DNA from: Mesorhizobium sp. M9A.F.Ca.ET.002.03.1.2
Lineage (GTDB): Bacteria > Pseudomonadota > Alphaproteobacteria > Rhizobiales > Rhizobiaceae
NCBI RefSeq assembly: GCF_003952365.1
Contig: NZ_CP034443.1
Span: forward strand, 4,519,001-4,583,000
DNA length: 64,000 bases
Direction: 5' to 3'
Shown here: piece after piece, positions 44,923 through 53,372 of the stretch
Numbering within the stretch: the stretch's first letter is position 1
How the letters are laid out: every line of letters starts with the position of its first letter
The notes under the pieces: model-generated
The model's database searches: none
Seen by the model: the letters and a program-made list of their open reading frames with translations, nothing else
Told to the model about the DNA's origin: nothing
Translations under genes and position numbers: made by a program

Positions 44923-45000
44923 GCGCTCGTAGCTCAACCAGGATAGAGCCACCACCAAAGCCTCGGGCAGATGCAGGTTCGATCCCTGCCGAGTGCACCA
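44923..45000 (+). pseudogene. tRNA-like gene (tRNA-Arg-type body) with a broken anticodon arm
   Basis: The 78-nt sequence has a 7-bp acceptor stem (GCGCTCG with CGAGTGC, one G-U pair), T8-A9, a perfect D stem GCTC/GAGC and a perfect T arm (GCAGG-TTCGATC-CCTGC). Discriminator A and an encoded CCA follow. The anticodon arm is exactly 17 nt, but only two of five stem pairs form, and the base at position 33 is A instead of U. It cannot be assigned an anticodon with confidence. It is most likely a tRNA pseudogene. Confidence 0.6.
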
Positions 45001-45090
45001 AAGTCCCACCAAGCAATCGCCGGTTTCTGTGCGGAAATTGGCCAAATATTGGATAGGGAAGGAAGTTTTCGGCCAAGTGCCTGAAAAGCC

Positions 45091-45165
45091 TGGTACGCCC
45101 AAGGGGAATCGAACCCCTGTTACCGCCGTGAAAGGGCGGTGTCCTGACCGCTAGACGATGGGCGC
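45091..45165 (-). tRNA. tRNA-Glu (anticodon UUC)
   Basis: The minus strand folds into a standard cloverleaf. The acceptor is GCGCCCA with TGGGCGT, the anticodon stem CCGCC/GGCGG closes CTTTCAC with anticodon UUC, and the T arm is AGGGG-TTCGATT-CCCCT with CCA encoded. It converges with the tRNA-like gene 90 bases away. Confidence 0.95.
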
Positions 45166-45352
45166 GCTCAGATTGAGCGCTTATAGTTGCGTCGCGCCAA
45201 ACCGGCAACCCGTCTGCTGCTGCCTGCGACAACTTTTTCAATGGCCGCAAAACCGCGCGTTTTGGGCGATTCAATTGGTTCGGCGCTGCATTGCACGGCG
45301 TCCTCGGGCGGCACACTGCGGACGTTATCGTAAACCAGAGGAAGACCAGCCG

Positions 45353-46598
45353 TTACCGCCGGCGGCGGCAGCGCCAGTTCCAGTCGCGCTCGGGACCGAC
45401 GTCGATGTGAACGGATTCGGTGTGGCAGTAGGTGCCGACGCCGCCACGCCCGGGCATGCTGCGGACATAGCTTGCCAGTTGCGATTTCGAGACGCCTGGA
45501 ACCTGGATGTCGGCGGCGGCGCAATACATGTGCAGCGAATTCTTGGCGCCGTTGGCGCGGCGGTTGCGGGCCGGATCACGATAGCCGGAGGTGACGATCA
45601 TCTTCTTGCCGTAGTGGCCCTCGATCGTCTTCAATACACGGACCAGCGAAGGCTTCAGGCAGGCAACGTCGACATTCTCGGTCTGCTTCAAAAGACCGTT
45701 GGGCGCCAGCCGGGCAAGGCCGGCGGCGGATGCCACCTGATAGGCACCCCCCTCATCCTCGTTGAGATCGACGTCGCTCTCGTCGTCGAGGCCGGACTTG
45801 CGCTTGATCTCGAAGAGTGCGGTCTTGCGCACGCCAGGCAGCGCGTCGTCGGTGAAATTGCTGGTATCGCCGATCGAAGCCAGTTGCACCGGCTTTTTCA
45901 GCCGATTTGGCCGAGGCCAGAGTAACGGTCGGCTTTGCCGCCGCCGCCTTGGGCTGGGCGGCCGTCGGTTGCTCGGCCGACCTGTTGTTGGCATGCGGAG
46001 CAGGTGCCGCCGAGGCGGGCGTGGCGCTGAACAAAGAGGCAAGGAACCCCTTCTTCTTTGGCGCATAGGCTTGCGGCTGCGGCTCTCCGGCGGTCACATA
46101 GACCGGATTGTTCATCGCCGGCGCGGCGGCTTCAGCCTTCTTCGGTGCGGCCGTGCCGGCATCAGCCGTTTCTGTCTTCTGCGTGGCAGCGTCGGCCTGT
46201 TCCGCCGTCTGCGCGGGCTGTTCCTGTGGCTGCGGCGTCTGGCCCGCAGTCGCCTCCGCGCCCGCAGGAGCGGTGACGGGGAAGCCGGCATCGGACCGGG
46301 CTCCGGCCTGGGTCCCCGGCTTCGCCACCGGCACATAAGCGACCTGCTCGGGAAGCGCCGCGTCACCCTCGGCGGTCATCGTCATCTGTGAAGTCGTCAT
46401 CTGCGAGGACGAATCAGCGGCGACCTGTTGCGTGCCCGCGGCCGTGCTATTGTCCATGGACGAGGCATTGTAGCCAGGCATGCCGACGGACATTGTCGGG
46501 TCGCCGGCCGAAGTGCAGGACGCCAGGAGCACGGAGAAAAGCGCTGCCGCAATGGCGCGGCGTTCTCCCTTCGCGAAGCGCGATCCCGCTGATCTCAA
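45353..46598 (-). pseudogene. M15A/DUF882-type (YcbK-like) peptidase lipoprotein interrupted by a frameshift
   Basis: The N-terminal half (46598 down to about 45900) encodes a lipoprotein signal (VLLASC lipobox) and a long Ala/Pro/Gln-rich linker. The C-terminal half in another frame (45353 to about 45895) encodes ALPGVRKTALFEIKRKSG, VTSGYRDPARNRR, NSLHMYCAAADIQVPG and HIDVGPERDWNWRC. These are the peptidase M15-like domain. The halves join if one base is removed from the T5 run at 45894-45898, which gives AEKPVQLAS. It is therefore a recent pseudogene, a sequencing error or a frameshift-expressed protein. The start is TTG 46598 with GAGGGGG about 11 bases upstream. The intact protein would act on peptidoglycan peptides in the periplasm. 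Confidence 0.75.
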
Positions 46599-47140
46599 AA
46601 CAAAATTCCCCCTCGATGTCCGGCCGGTACGTCATTGGCGTGGCGTGAAACGTCCCGCCGAACTAATCCTTGTCCCCGAACCGGAAACGAGACCTGTATC
46701 AAAAAGGCAAGCCTCAAAGTAATTCGATGGCTAGAGGTGAATAGAGGCTACCTAAGGGTTGACGACACCATTTCGCCCTCTTTGGCAGGCACGTCAACTC
46801 ACCAGACATTACAGAATGTTACACGCGCACCTTGACATAGGTGCCTGGCGCATCACCCAGGGTTTTCATGTGCTTGCCCGGTTGCGGGCCGGCACGCGGG
46901 TGTTGTCCCTAGCCCGATCCAGCGGCCATGCGGCCACCGACGGATGGGTTGGGTTGACTGGCCGAGCCGTCACGGACGATGTTCGGGAGCGGAGCGCTCC
47001 ATCACGACTCGACTCGCCGGCCTGGACAAGGAGCGATCCTTCATTTTCTCGTACCAGCCCGGAGAACACCCGAAAGCGGCTCCACGCTGCGCCGGAACTC
47101 AGTCTGTAGGTTCTGTCCCCTGGGCTGCGCTGGGGTTGTG
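46599..47140. other. 540-base intergenic region between the M15-like gene and phaC
   Basis: No gene, RNA or clear repeat can be supported. Frames are open on both strands only because of high GC. The missing native 3' end of phaC was looked for here and not found. Confidence 0.5.
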
Positions 47141-49003
47141 CTATTTGCGTTGCCAAGCGACACGCGGCGAGATCCGGGAGATGACGTCAGCGGCGAAAAC
47201 CATGCGGCCGGCCAGTTCCATCATGCCTTTCGAAAGTCTGTTCTCGAGATACAATTGCGCAGTAGAAAGAAATGGTTGGGCCGCAGCCATGCGGGCCAAC
47301 CAGGAGACGGGATGGGTCGTGGCGTTGGCGACCCATCGATCGAAGTCGCCGGCCGGCTTGTCGCCGGTCCAGTAATGATATTTCTGCGCCGCCGGCGGGT
47401 TGACGACGCCGGCGATGTGGCCGGAGCCTGCCATCACGTACTCGACCTCGCCGCCGAAATATTTCGAACCGAGGAACACCGAAAGCGCCGGCGCGATATG
47501 GTCTTCCTTCGAGGCGAGGTTGTAAACCGGGATGGTGACGTCAGCGAGCGAAACCATGCGGCCGGCCAGTTCCATCATGCCTTTCGAAAGTCTGTTCTCG
47601 AGATAGCAATTGCGCAGGTAGAAAGAATGGTTGGCCGCAGCCATGCGGGTCGAATCGGCGTTCCAGTAGAGCAGGTCGAAGGGCAGGGGATCCTTGCCGC
47701 GCATGTAGTTGTTGACGACATAGGGCCAGATCAGGTCGCCTGAGCGCAGCATGTTGAAGGCGGTCGCCATCTTGGTGCCATCGAGATAGCCTTTCTCGGT
47801 CATCGATTTCTCGACGGCCGCGACCTGCTCGTCGTCGACAAACACTTTCAGGTCGCCGGCATGGGTGAAGTCGACCTGCGTGGTGAAGAAGGTGGCCGAT
47901 TTGACGCGGTGGTCGCCTTCCTGCGCCATCAGCGCCAGGGCCGCGGCCAGAAGCGTGCCGCCGACACAATAGCCGATGGCGTTGACTTGCCTTTCGCCGG
48001 TGGCCTTTTCGATCGTGTCCAGGCCATATTGCAGGCCCTCTCTTATGTAGGCCTCCCAACCCTTGGTGCCGTGCCGCTCGTCCGGGTTGATCCAGGAGAT
48101 GACGAAGACGGTGTGGCCCTGCTCGACGGCCCAGCGGATGAAGGATTTTTGCGGGTTGAGATCGAGAATGTAGAATTTGTTGATCCATGGCGGGCAGATC
48201 AGCAGCGGCCGCTTGAGCACGGTCTCGGTCGACGGTTCGTACTGCAAGATCTCGGCGACATCGCTGCGGCCCACCACCTTGCCGGGTGTCGTGGCCAGGT
48301 TCTTGCCGATCTCGAAGGGCGAATAATCGGCCTGCCTCAGTTTCAGGTCGCCCTTGCCGGCGACAATGTCCTCGGCCAGCATCTTCATGCCGCGCACCAG
48401 GTTTTCGCCATTCGAAGCGATGGTCTCGCGGAACAGCTCCGGGTTGGTCAGGATGAAATTCGACGGCGAGATGGCGTTGGACATCTGCTTGACGTAGAAG
48501 CTGGCCTTATGGCGGGTGTGCTCGTCCAGGCCATCGGCGTGCTCGACCAGTTCGGCCGCCCAGCGCGAGGTAACGAGATAGGCCTGCTTGAGGAAATCGA
48601 AGAATGCGTTGCGGCCCCATTCAGGGTCCTGGAAACGCTTGTCGCCGCCCTCGGGCTTGACTGCGTCGTCGCCGCCGGCGCCGATGCGCTGGATGGCGTT
48701 GGCCCAGACGGTCATGTAGCCGGAAAACAGCCGCGTCTGCGCCTCCAGAGCGCGCTGCGGATCGGAAAGCCAATATTCGCTGAGCTTGGAGAAGGTTTTC
48801 ACCATGTCGACGACCGGCTCGGCGACATGATCGCGCACTTCGCCTTTTTCGCGCGGCTCGGCCCATGCGGAAGCCGCCTTGCCGGCCTGCTCGATCATGC
48901 GCGCCATGTTCAAGGCGAAGCGTTCCGGGTCCTTCACCAGATATTGCTCGACGGTCGAAGCCCGGTCATCTTCCGCTTTGTCCGAATCGGGTCTTTTGGA
49001 CAT
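47141..49003 (-). CDS. phaC: Class I poly(3-hydroxybutyrate) synthase with an altered C-terminus
   Basis: PhaC polymerises 3-hydroxyacyl-CoA into storage granules. The 620-residue product has the N-terminal PhaC domain, the lipase-like box GYCVGGT (nucleophile Cys), the catalytic Asp in ASKEDHIAP and the His in GSGHIAGV, so the catalytic triad is complete. After THPVSW, where synthases normally end with a Trp-rich, PARxPG-type tail, this protein instead repeats an internal segment (RMAAA...[17 protein letters not shown]) and ends in unrelated residues. ATG 49003 (MSKRPDSD) is used. Confidence 0.93.
   Translation of the reverse strand: MSKRPDSDKAEDDRASTVEQYLVKDPERFALNMARMIEQAGKAASAWAEPREKGEVRDHVAEPVVDMVKTFSKLSEYWLSDPQRALEAQTRLFSGYMTVWANAIQRIGAGGDDAVKPEGGDKRFQDPEWGRNAFFDFLKQAYLVTSRWAAELVEHADGLDEHTRHKASFYVKQMSNAISPSNFILTNPELFRETIASNGENLVRGMKMLAEDIVAGKGDLKLRQADYSPFEIGKNLATTPGKVVGRSDVAEILQYEPSTETVLKRPLLICPPWINKFYILDLNPQKSFIRWAVEQGHTVFVISWINPDERHGTKGWEAYIREGLQYGLDTIEKATGERQVNAIGYCVGGTLLAAALALMAQEGDHRVKSATFFTTQVDFTHAGDLKVFVDDEQVAAVEKSMTEKGYLDGTKMATAFNMLRSGDLIWPYVVNNYMRGKDPLPFDLLYWNADSTRMAAANHSFYLRNCYLENRLSKGMMELAGRMVSLADVTIPVYNLASKEDHIAPALSVFLGSKYFGGEVEYVMAGSGHIAGVVNPPAAQKYHYWTGDKPAGDFDRWVANATTHPVSWLARMAAAQPFLSTAQLYLENRLSKGMMELAGRMVFAADVISRISPRVAWQRK
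47182..47295. repeat. Duplicated phaC segment, copy at the gene's 3' end
   Basis: About 114 bases match 47536-47650 in the same orientation, with several one-base indels near the left and right ends. The core, containing TCCATCATGCCTTTCGAAAG, is identical. This copy provides the last codons and stop region of phaC. Confidence 0.9.
47536..47650. repeat. Duplicated phaC segment, original internal copy
   Basis: This copy encodes the normal in-context PhaC segment ([20 protein letters not shown]) between the Cys and Asp catalytic residues. It is the likely source of the 3' copy. Confidence 0.9.
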
Positions 49004-49101
49004 GGTTCGCGGGGTTCCTCCCGAAGCGTTTTCTTGACATATTATCATGGGACATCCGACAGGGTCCAACGCGCTCTACCCCGGCTGCCTAAGGAAACAA
49101 T

Positions 49102-49497
49102 ATGACGATTAATATTGGCGAAACTGTTTTTTCCGGCACTGGTCGTTTTTGCCGCATGGGCGCGGCGGTCGTCCTGCTGGCGATCGCCGGCTGTTCGAGC
49201 ACCAACATCGAGGGTGCAGCACCTGCCGCCAGCCTCGTCGAGGGGCCAAAGGACACCGGCGCCTATCCGAACCTGAACATCCCGCCGCAAGTGGCGGCGG
49301 AGCAATTCACCGAGGAGGAGAAGAACGCCAAGCTCGCCCAGTTGAAGGCCGACGGGCAGGCGCAGGGCTCCAAGGGCGGCGCGGTCAGGGCCGCGAACAC
49401 GGCGGCGCTGAACACGCTGGCAAGGAAGCACGGCGCCGATGCGCTGAAGCAGATCGAGGCCAATTGCGATCCCGCCCTCGACCCTACCTGCAAATAA
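49102..49497 (+). CDS. Small lipoprotein of unknown function
   Basis: The 131-residue precursor has a signal peptide and lipobox LAIAGC. The mature part includes a low-complexity APAASLVEGP region, an acidic EEEKNAKLAQLKADGQ helix and a C-terminal NCDPALDPTCK with two cysteines. Similar short lipoproteins are common in rhizobia. It is divergent from phaC. Confidence 0.75.
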   Translation: MTINIGETVFSGTGRFCRMGAAVVLLAIAGCSSTNIEGAAPAASLVEGPKDTGAYPNLNIPPQVAAEQFTEEEKNAKLAQLKADGQAQGSKGGAVRAANTAALNTLARKHGADALKQIEANCDPALDPTCK

Positions 49498-49533
49498 GGT
49501 TATATCGCGCCCGAAAACCACTCTGGAATTGAC

Positions 49534-50751
49534 ATGGAAGAATTTCACAAGGTCCGCCGGCTTCCGCCCTACGTCTTCGAGCAGGTCAACCGGCTGAAGG
49601 CCAGTGCCCGTTCGCGCGGCGCCGACATCATCGACCTTGGCATGGGCAACCCGGACCTGCCGACGCCCAAGGCCATCGTCGACAAATTGTGCGAGGTGGT
49701 GCGCGATCCACGCACGCACCGCTATTCGTCGTCGCGCGGCATTCCGGGCCTGCGCCGCGCCCAGGCCAATTACTATGCCCGCCGTTTCGGCGTGAAACTC
49801 GACCCGGACACGCAGGTGGTGGCGACGCTGGGCTCGAAGGAAGGCTTCGCCAACATGGCGCAGGCGATCACCGCGCCCGGCGACGTGATCCTGTGCCCCA
49901 ATCCGACCTATCCGATCCACGCTTTCGGTTTCATCATGTCGGGCGGCGTCATCCGCTCATTGCAGGTGGAGCCGGACGACGGATTCATTCCGGCGCTGGA
50001 GCGCGGCATCCGCCATTCGATCCCGAAGCCGCTGGCGTTGATCCTCAATTACCCGTCGAACCCGACGGCGCAGGTCGCCTCGCTCGATTTCTACAGGGAT
50101 GTGGTGGCCTTCGCCAGGAAGAACGACATCATCATCCTGTCGGATCTTGCCTATTCGGAAATCTATTTCGATGGCAATCCGCCGCCCTCGGTGCTGCAGG
50201 TACCGGGCGCCATCGACGTGGCGGTCGAGTTCACCTCGATGTCGAAGACCTTTTCCATGCCCGGCTGGCGCATGGGTTTTGCCGTCGGCAATGAGCGGCT
50301 GATCTCGGCGTTGACCAGGGTCAAGTCCTATCTTGACTATGGTGCCTTCACGCCGATCCAGGTGGCGGCCGCGCACGCGCTCAACGGCGACGGCGCCGAC
50401 ATCGCCGAAGTGCGCGACGTCTACCGCAAGCGCCGCGACGTCATGGTCGACGCCTTCAGCCGCGCCGGCTGGATCGTGCCGGCGCCGGCCGCATCGATGT
50501 TCGCGTGGGCGCCGATACCGGAGCCGTTCAAGCATCTCGGTTCGCTCGAATTCTCCAAGCTTCTGATCGAGCACGCCGACGTGGCGGTGGCGCCGGGCGT
50601 CGGCTTCGGCGAGCATGGCGACGATCACGTGCGCATCGCACTGGTCGAGAACGAGCACCGGATCCGGCAGGCGGCGCGCAACATCAAGCGCTTCCTGGCG
50701 TCCAGCGCCAAGCAGCCCGACAATGTGGTGCCGCTCGCCGCGCATCGTTGA
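49534..50751 (+). CDS. Class I/II PLP aminotransferase (AlaC / LL-DAP aminotransferase-like)
   Basis: The 405-residue enzyme has DLGMGNPDLPTPK, the PLP-binding Lys in SMSKTFSMPGWRMGF, the NYPSNPTAQ motif and the C-terminal Arg in HVRIALVENEHRI. Close relatives are alanine-type transaminases. Its position just upstream of hom (47-base gap) suggests a role in alanine or aspartate-family amino acid synthesis. Annotation as LL-diaminopimelate aminotransferase is common for such genes but not proven. Confidence 0.88.
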   Translation: MEEFHKVRRLPPYVFEQVNRLKASARSRGADIIDLGMGNPDLPTPKAIVDKLCEVVRDPRTHRYSSSRGIPGLRRAQANYYARRFGVKLDPDTQVVATLGSKEGFANMAQAITAPGDVILCPNPTYPIHAFGFIMSGGVIRSLQVEPDDGFIPALERGIRHSIPKPLALILNYPSNPTAQVASLDFYRDVVAFARKNDIIILSDLAYSEIYFDGNPPPSVLQVPGAIDVAVEFTSMSKTFSMPGWRMGFAVGNERLISALTRVKSYLDYGAFTPIQVAAAHALNGDGADIAEVRDVYRKRRDVMVDAFSRAGWIVPAPAASMFAWAPIPEPFKHLGSLEFSKLLIEHADVAVAPGVGFGEHGDDHVRIALVENEHRIRQAARNIKRFLASSAKQPDNVVPLAAHR

Positions 50752-50798
50752 GTTGCCTGCTATCACATCGATCAAATCCTTGAGGGGCGTCGCCGGAC

Positions 50799-52112
50799 AT
50801 GGCCGAAGCGTTGCGTGTTGGAATTGCCGGTCTCGGCACCGTCGGCGCGTCGGTGGCGCGCGTGCTCACCGACAAGGCGGCTGAACTGACGCGGCAATGC
50901 GGCCGCGAGGTCGTCGTGTCAGCCGTTTCGGCCCGCGATCGCAAACGCGACCGCGGCGTCGATCTCGCCGCGGCCAAGTGGTTCGATGACGCCGTAAAGA
51001 TGGCGCAGACCGCCGACATCGATGTTTTCGTCGAGCTGATCGGTGGCGACGAGGGGTCAGCGCGATCGTCGGTGAAAGCCGCGCTAGAGGCCGGCCGCCA
51101 TGTCGTCACCGCCAACAAGGCGCTGCTCGCCAAGCATGGTGTGGCACTAGCCGAGATCGCCGAGAAGAAGGGGGTGTTGCTCAATTACGAGGCGGCGGTG
51201 GCGGGCGGCATTCCGGTCATCAAGACGATGCGCGAGGCGATGGCCGGCAATTCGGTGACCCGCGTCTTCGGCATCCTCAACGGCACCTGCAACTATATCC
51301 TGACCCGGATGGAAGCCGAGGGCCTGTCGTTCGACGCCTGCCTGAAGGACGCGCAGCGGCTGGGCTATGCGGAGGCCGACCCAACCTTCGATATCGAGGG
51401 CCACGACACCGCGCACAAGCTGTCGATCCTGACCAGCCTTGCCTTTGGCACGAGGATCGCCGCCAACGACATCTACATGGAAGGGATTTCCAACATCAGC
51501 CAGGCCGACATCCGCGCGGCAGGCGATCTCGGCTACCGGATAAAACTGCTCGGCGTCGCCCAGCGCACGGAAAGCGGCATCGAACAGCGCGTGCATCCGA
51601 CCATGGTGCCGACGGCCTCGGTCATCGCGCAGGTGCACGGCGTGACCAATGCGGTGGCCATCGAAACCGACATCCTTGGCGAGCTTTTGCTCTCCGGTCC
51701 CGGCGCCGGCGGCAGCGCCACCGCATCGGCGGTGGTCGGCGACATTGCCGACATCGCCAAGAGCCGGCCGGGTTTCCAGCACGGTCCGGTCTTCGGCCTG
51801 CCGGCCAAGGAATTGCGACCCTACAAGAAGGCGCAGATGCGCAGCCACGCCGGCGGCTATTTCATCCGGTTGACCGTGCATGACCGTATCGGCGTTTTTG
51901 CCGCCATTGCAAAGCGCATGGCCGACAGCGACATCTCGTTGGAATCGATCGTGCAGCATGCCGCTGGGCCGGAAACCGCTTTGCAGAAGACGGTCATCCT
52001 CGTCACCCACGAGACGACGGAAGCGGCGGTGCGCAAGGCCGTCGAGGGCATCACCAAGGACGGCCATCTGACCGACAAGCCGCAGGTCATCCGCATAGAG
52101 CGGGCAGGGTAG
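50799..52112 (+). CDS. hom: Homoserine dehydrogenase
   Basis: The enzyme reduces aspartate semialdehyde to homoserine in threonine and methionine synthesis. The 437-residue protein has the NAD(P) motif GIAGLGTVGASV, the catalytic region ILNGTCNYIL with YAEADPTFDIEGHD, and a C-terminal ACT domain (IRLTVHDRIGVFAAIAKRMA) for feedback regulation. It is probably co-transcribed with the aminotransferase. Confidence 0.96.
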   Translation: MAEALRVGIAGLGTVGASVARVLTDKAAELTRQCGREVVVSAVSARDRKRDRGVDLAAAKWFDDAVKMAQTADIDVFVELIGGDEGSARSSVKAALEAGRHVVTANKALLAKHGVALAEIAEKKGVLLNYEAAVAGGIPVIKTMREAMAGNSVTRVFGILNGTCNYILTRMEAEGLSFDACLKDAQRLGYAEADPTFDIEGHDTAHKLSILTSLAFGTRIAANDIYMEGISNISQADIRAAGDLGYRIKLLGVAQRTESGIEQRVHPTMVPTASVIAQVHGVTNAVAIETDILGELLLSGPGAGGSATASAVVGDIADIAKSRPGFQHGPVFGLPAKELRPYKKAQMRSHAGGYFIRLTVHDRIGVFAAIAKRMADSDISLESIVQHAAGPETALQKTVILVTHETTEAAVRKAVEGITKDGHLTDKPQVIRIERAG

Positions 52113-52220
52113 AGGGTAATCTTTACCATTCAATCGATTGATATTGTTGCATTTTCAAAAAACGCTTGCCCAGGTCTTGCTGTTGTCATGGAGCTTTGAC
52201 ACAAGGAGCGCGCCTCTACC

Positions 52221-52320
52221 GCATCGGCCCGAAAATCGGACTCGATTTTCGGAAAGACGGTGCGTAGATTCGAAGATTTAGAGCGTCCTTTGCGCCTCCA
52301 ATGGACGCGCGGCGCTCTAA
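52221..52320. repeat. Interspersed two-hairpin rhizobial intergenic element (copy 2)
   Basis: A CGAAAATCG...CGATTTTCGG hairpin is followed by a TTAGAGCGTCC...GGACGCGCGGCGCTCTAA hairpin. The order is the same as in the element at 2841-2948. It lies between hom and glpX; the rest of that 240-base gap is featureless. Confidence 0.75.
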
Positions 52321-52354
52321 TGGGAGGCGATGCGCCAACGGGGATTGTCCATCG

Positions 52355-53338
52355 ATGAATGTGGTCCAGAACATCGTCGCCGGCCTCGACCGGATACTCA
52401 CCATGGAGCTGGTGCGCGTCACCGAACGCGCCGCGGTCGCGGCCGCCAGGCTGCGCGGACGCGGTGACGAAAAAGCCGCCGACCAGGCCGCGGTCGACGC
52501 CATGCGCGAGGAGCTCAACCGCCTCGCCATCAAGGGCACGGTGGTGATCGGCGAGGGCGAGCGCGACGAGGCTCCGATGCTCTATATCGGCGAAGAGGTC
52601 GGCTCCGGCAAAGGCCCGGCGGTCGATATCGCGCTCGACCCGCTCGAAGGCACGACGATCTGCGCCAAGAATCTGCCCAATGCGCTGGCGGTCATCGCCA
52701 TTGCGGAAAAGGGCAGCCTCCTGTTCGCGCCCGACGTCTATATGGAAAAGATCGCCGTCGGTCCCGGCTATGCCGATGACGTCATCGACATCGATGCCTC
52801 GCCGGCCGAAAACATCGCCAGCCTGGCCAAGGCCAAGGGTGTTCCAGTGTCGGAAATCACCACCTGCATCCTCGACCGGCCGCGCCATGGCAAATTGATC
52901 GAAGCCGTGCGCGCCACGGGCGCTGCGATCCGGCTGATCGGCGACGGCGATGTCGCCGGCGTCATCGACACCACCGACCCGGACGAGACCGGCATCGACA
53001 TCTATCTCGGCACCGGCGGTGCGCCGGAGGGCGTGCTGGCGGCGGCCGCGTTGCGCTGCACCGGCGGCCAGATGCAGGGAAGGCTGATCCTCGACACGCC
53101 GCAAAAAGTCGAGCGCGCGGCCAAGATGGGTATTTCCGACCCGAAGCGGATCTACCGCACGCAGGACATGGCGCGTGGCGACGTGCTGTTTGCGGCAACC
53201 GGCGTGACCGACGGCAACATGCTGGCCGGGGTCAAGTTCGGCCGCAACTCCATCACCACGCACACGATCGTGCTGCGCTCGTCGTCACGCACGGTGCGCG
53301 AGATCAAGGCGCGCCACCAGGATCTGGAAAAGTTTTGA
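52355..53338 (+). CDS. glpX: Class II fructose-1,6-bisphosphatase
   Basis: This gluconeogenic phosphatase is a 327-residue protein with the GlpX motifs VVIGEGERDEAPML and VDIALDPLEGTTIC (metal-binding) and GTGGAPEGVLAAAAL. ATG 52355 (MNVVQNIVAG) is the usual family start. The hom-glpX-recJ order is conserved in rhizobia to my knowledge. Confidence 0.95.
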   Translation: MNVVQNIVAGLDRILTMELVRVTERAAVAAARLRGRGDEKAADQAAVDAMREELNRLAIKGTVVIGEGERDEAPMLYIGEEVGSGKGPAVDIALDPLEGTTICAKNLPNALAVIAIAEKGSLLFAPDVYMEKIAVGPGYADDVIDIDASPAENIASLAKAKGVPVSEITTCILDRPRHGKLIEAVRATGAAIRLIGDGDVAGVIDTTDPDETGIDIYLGTGGAPEGVLAAAALRCTGGQMQGRLILDTPQKVERAAKMGISDPKRIYRTQDMARGDVLFAATGVTDGNMLAGVKFGRNSITTHTIVLRSSSRTVREIKARHQDLEKF

Positions 53339-53372
53339 TACCGTCCTGCTTAGCCGTCGCATATTGTGAGAC

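Noticed and set aside
44863..45102. Minus-strand ORF containing a QGSNLHLPEALVVALSWLSYE-like stretch
   Set aside because: Such peptides arise from translating tRNA antisense; it overlaps the tRNA-like gene.
46759..47109. 116-codon plus-strand frame between the M15-like gene and phaC
   Set aside because: Arg/Ser/Thr-rich, no RBS, no recognisable domain; considered non-coding.
47141..47295. The phaC terminal duplication as a mobile-element target-site duplication
   Set aside because: No insertion sequence lies between the copies; the intervening DNA is normal phaC coding sequence.
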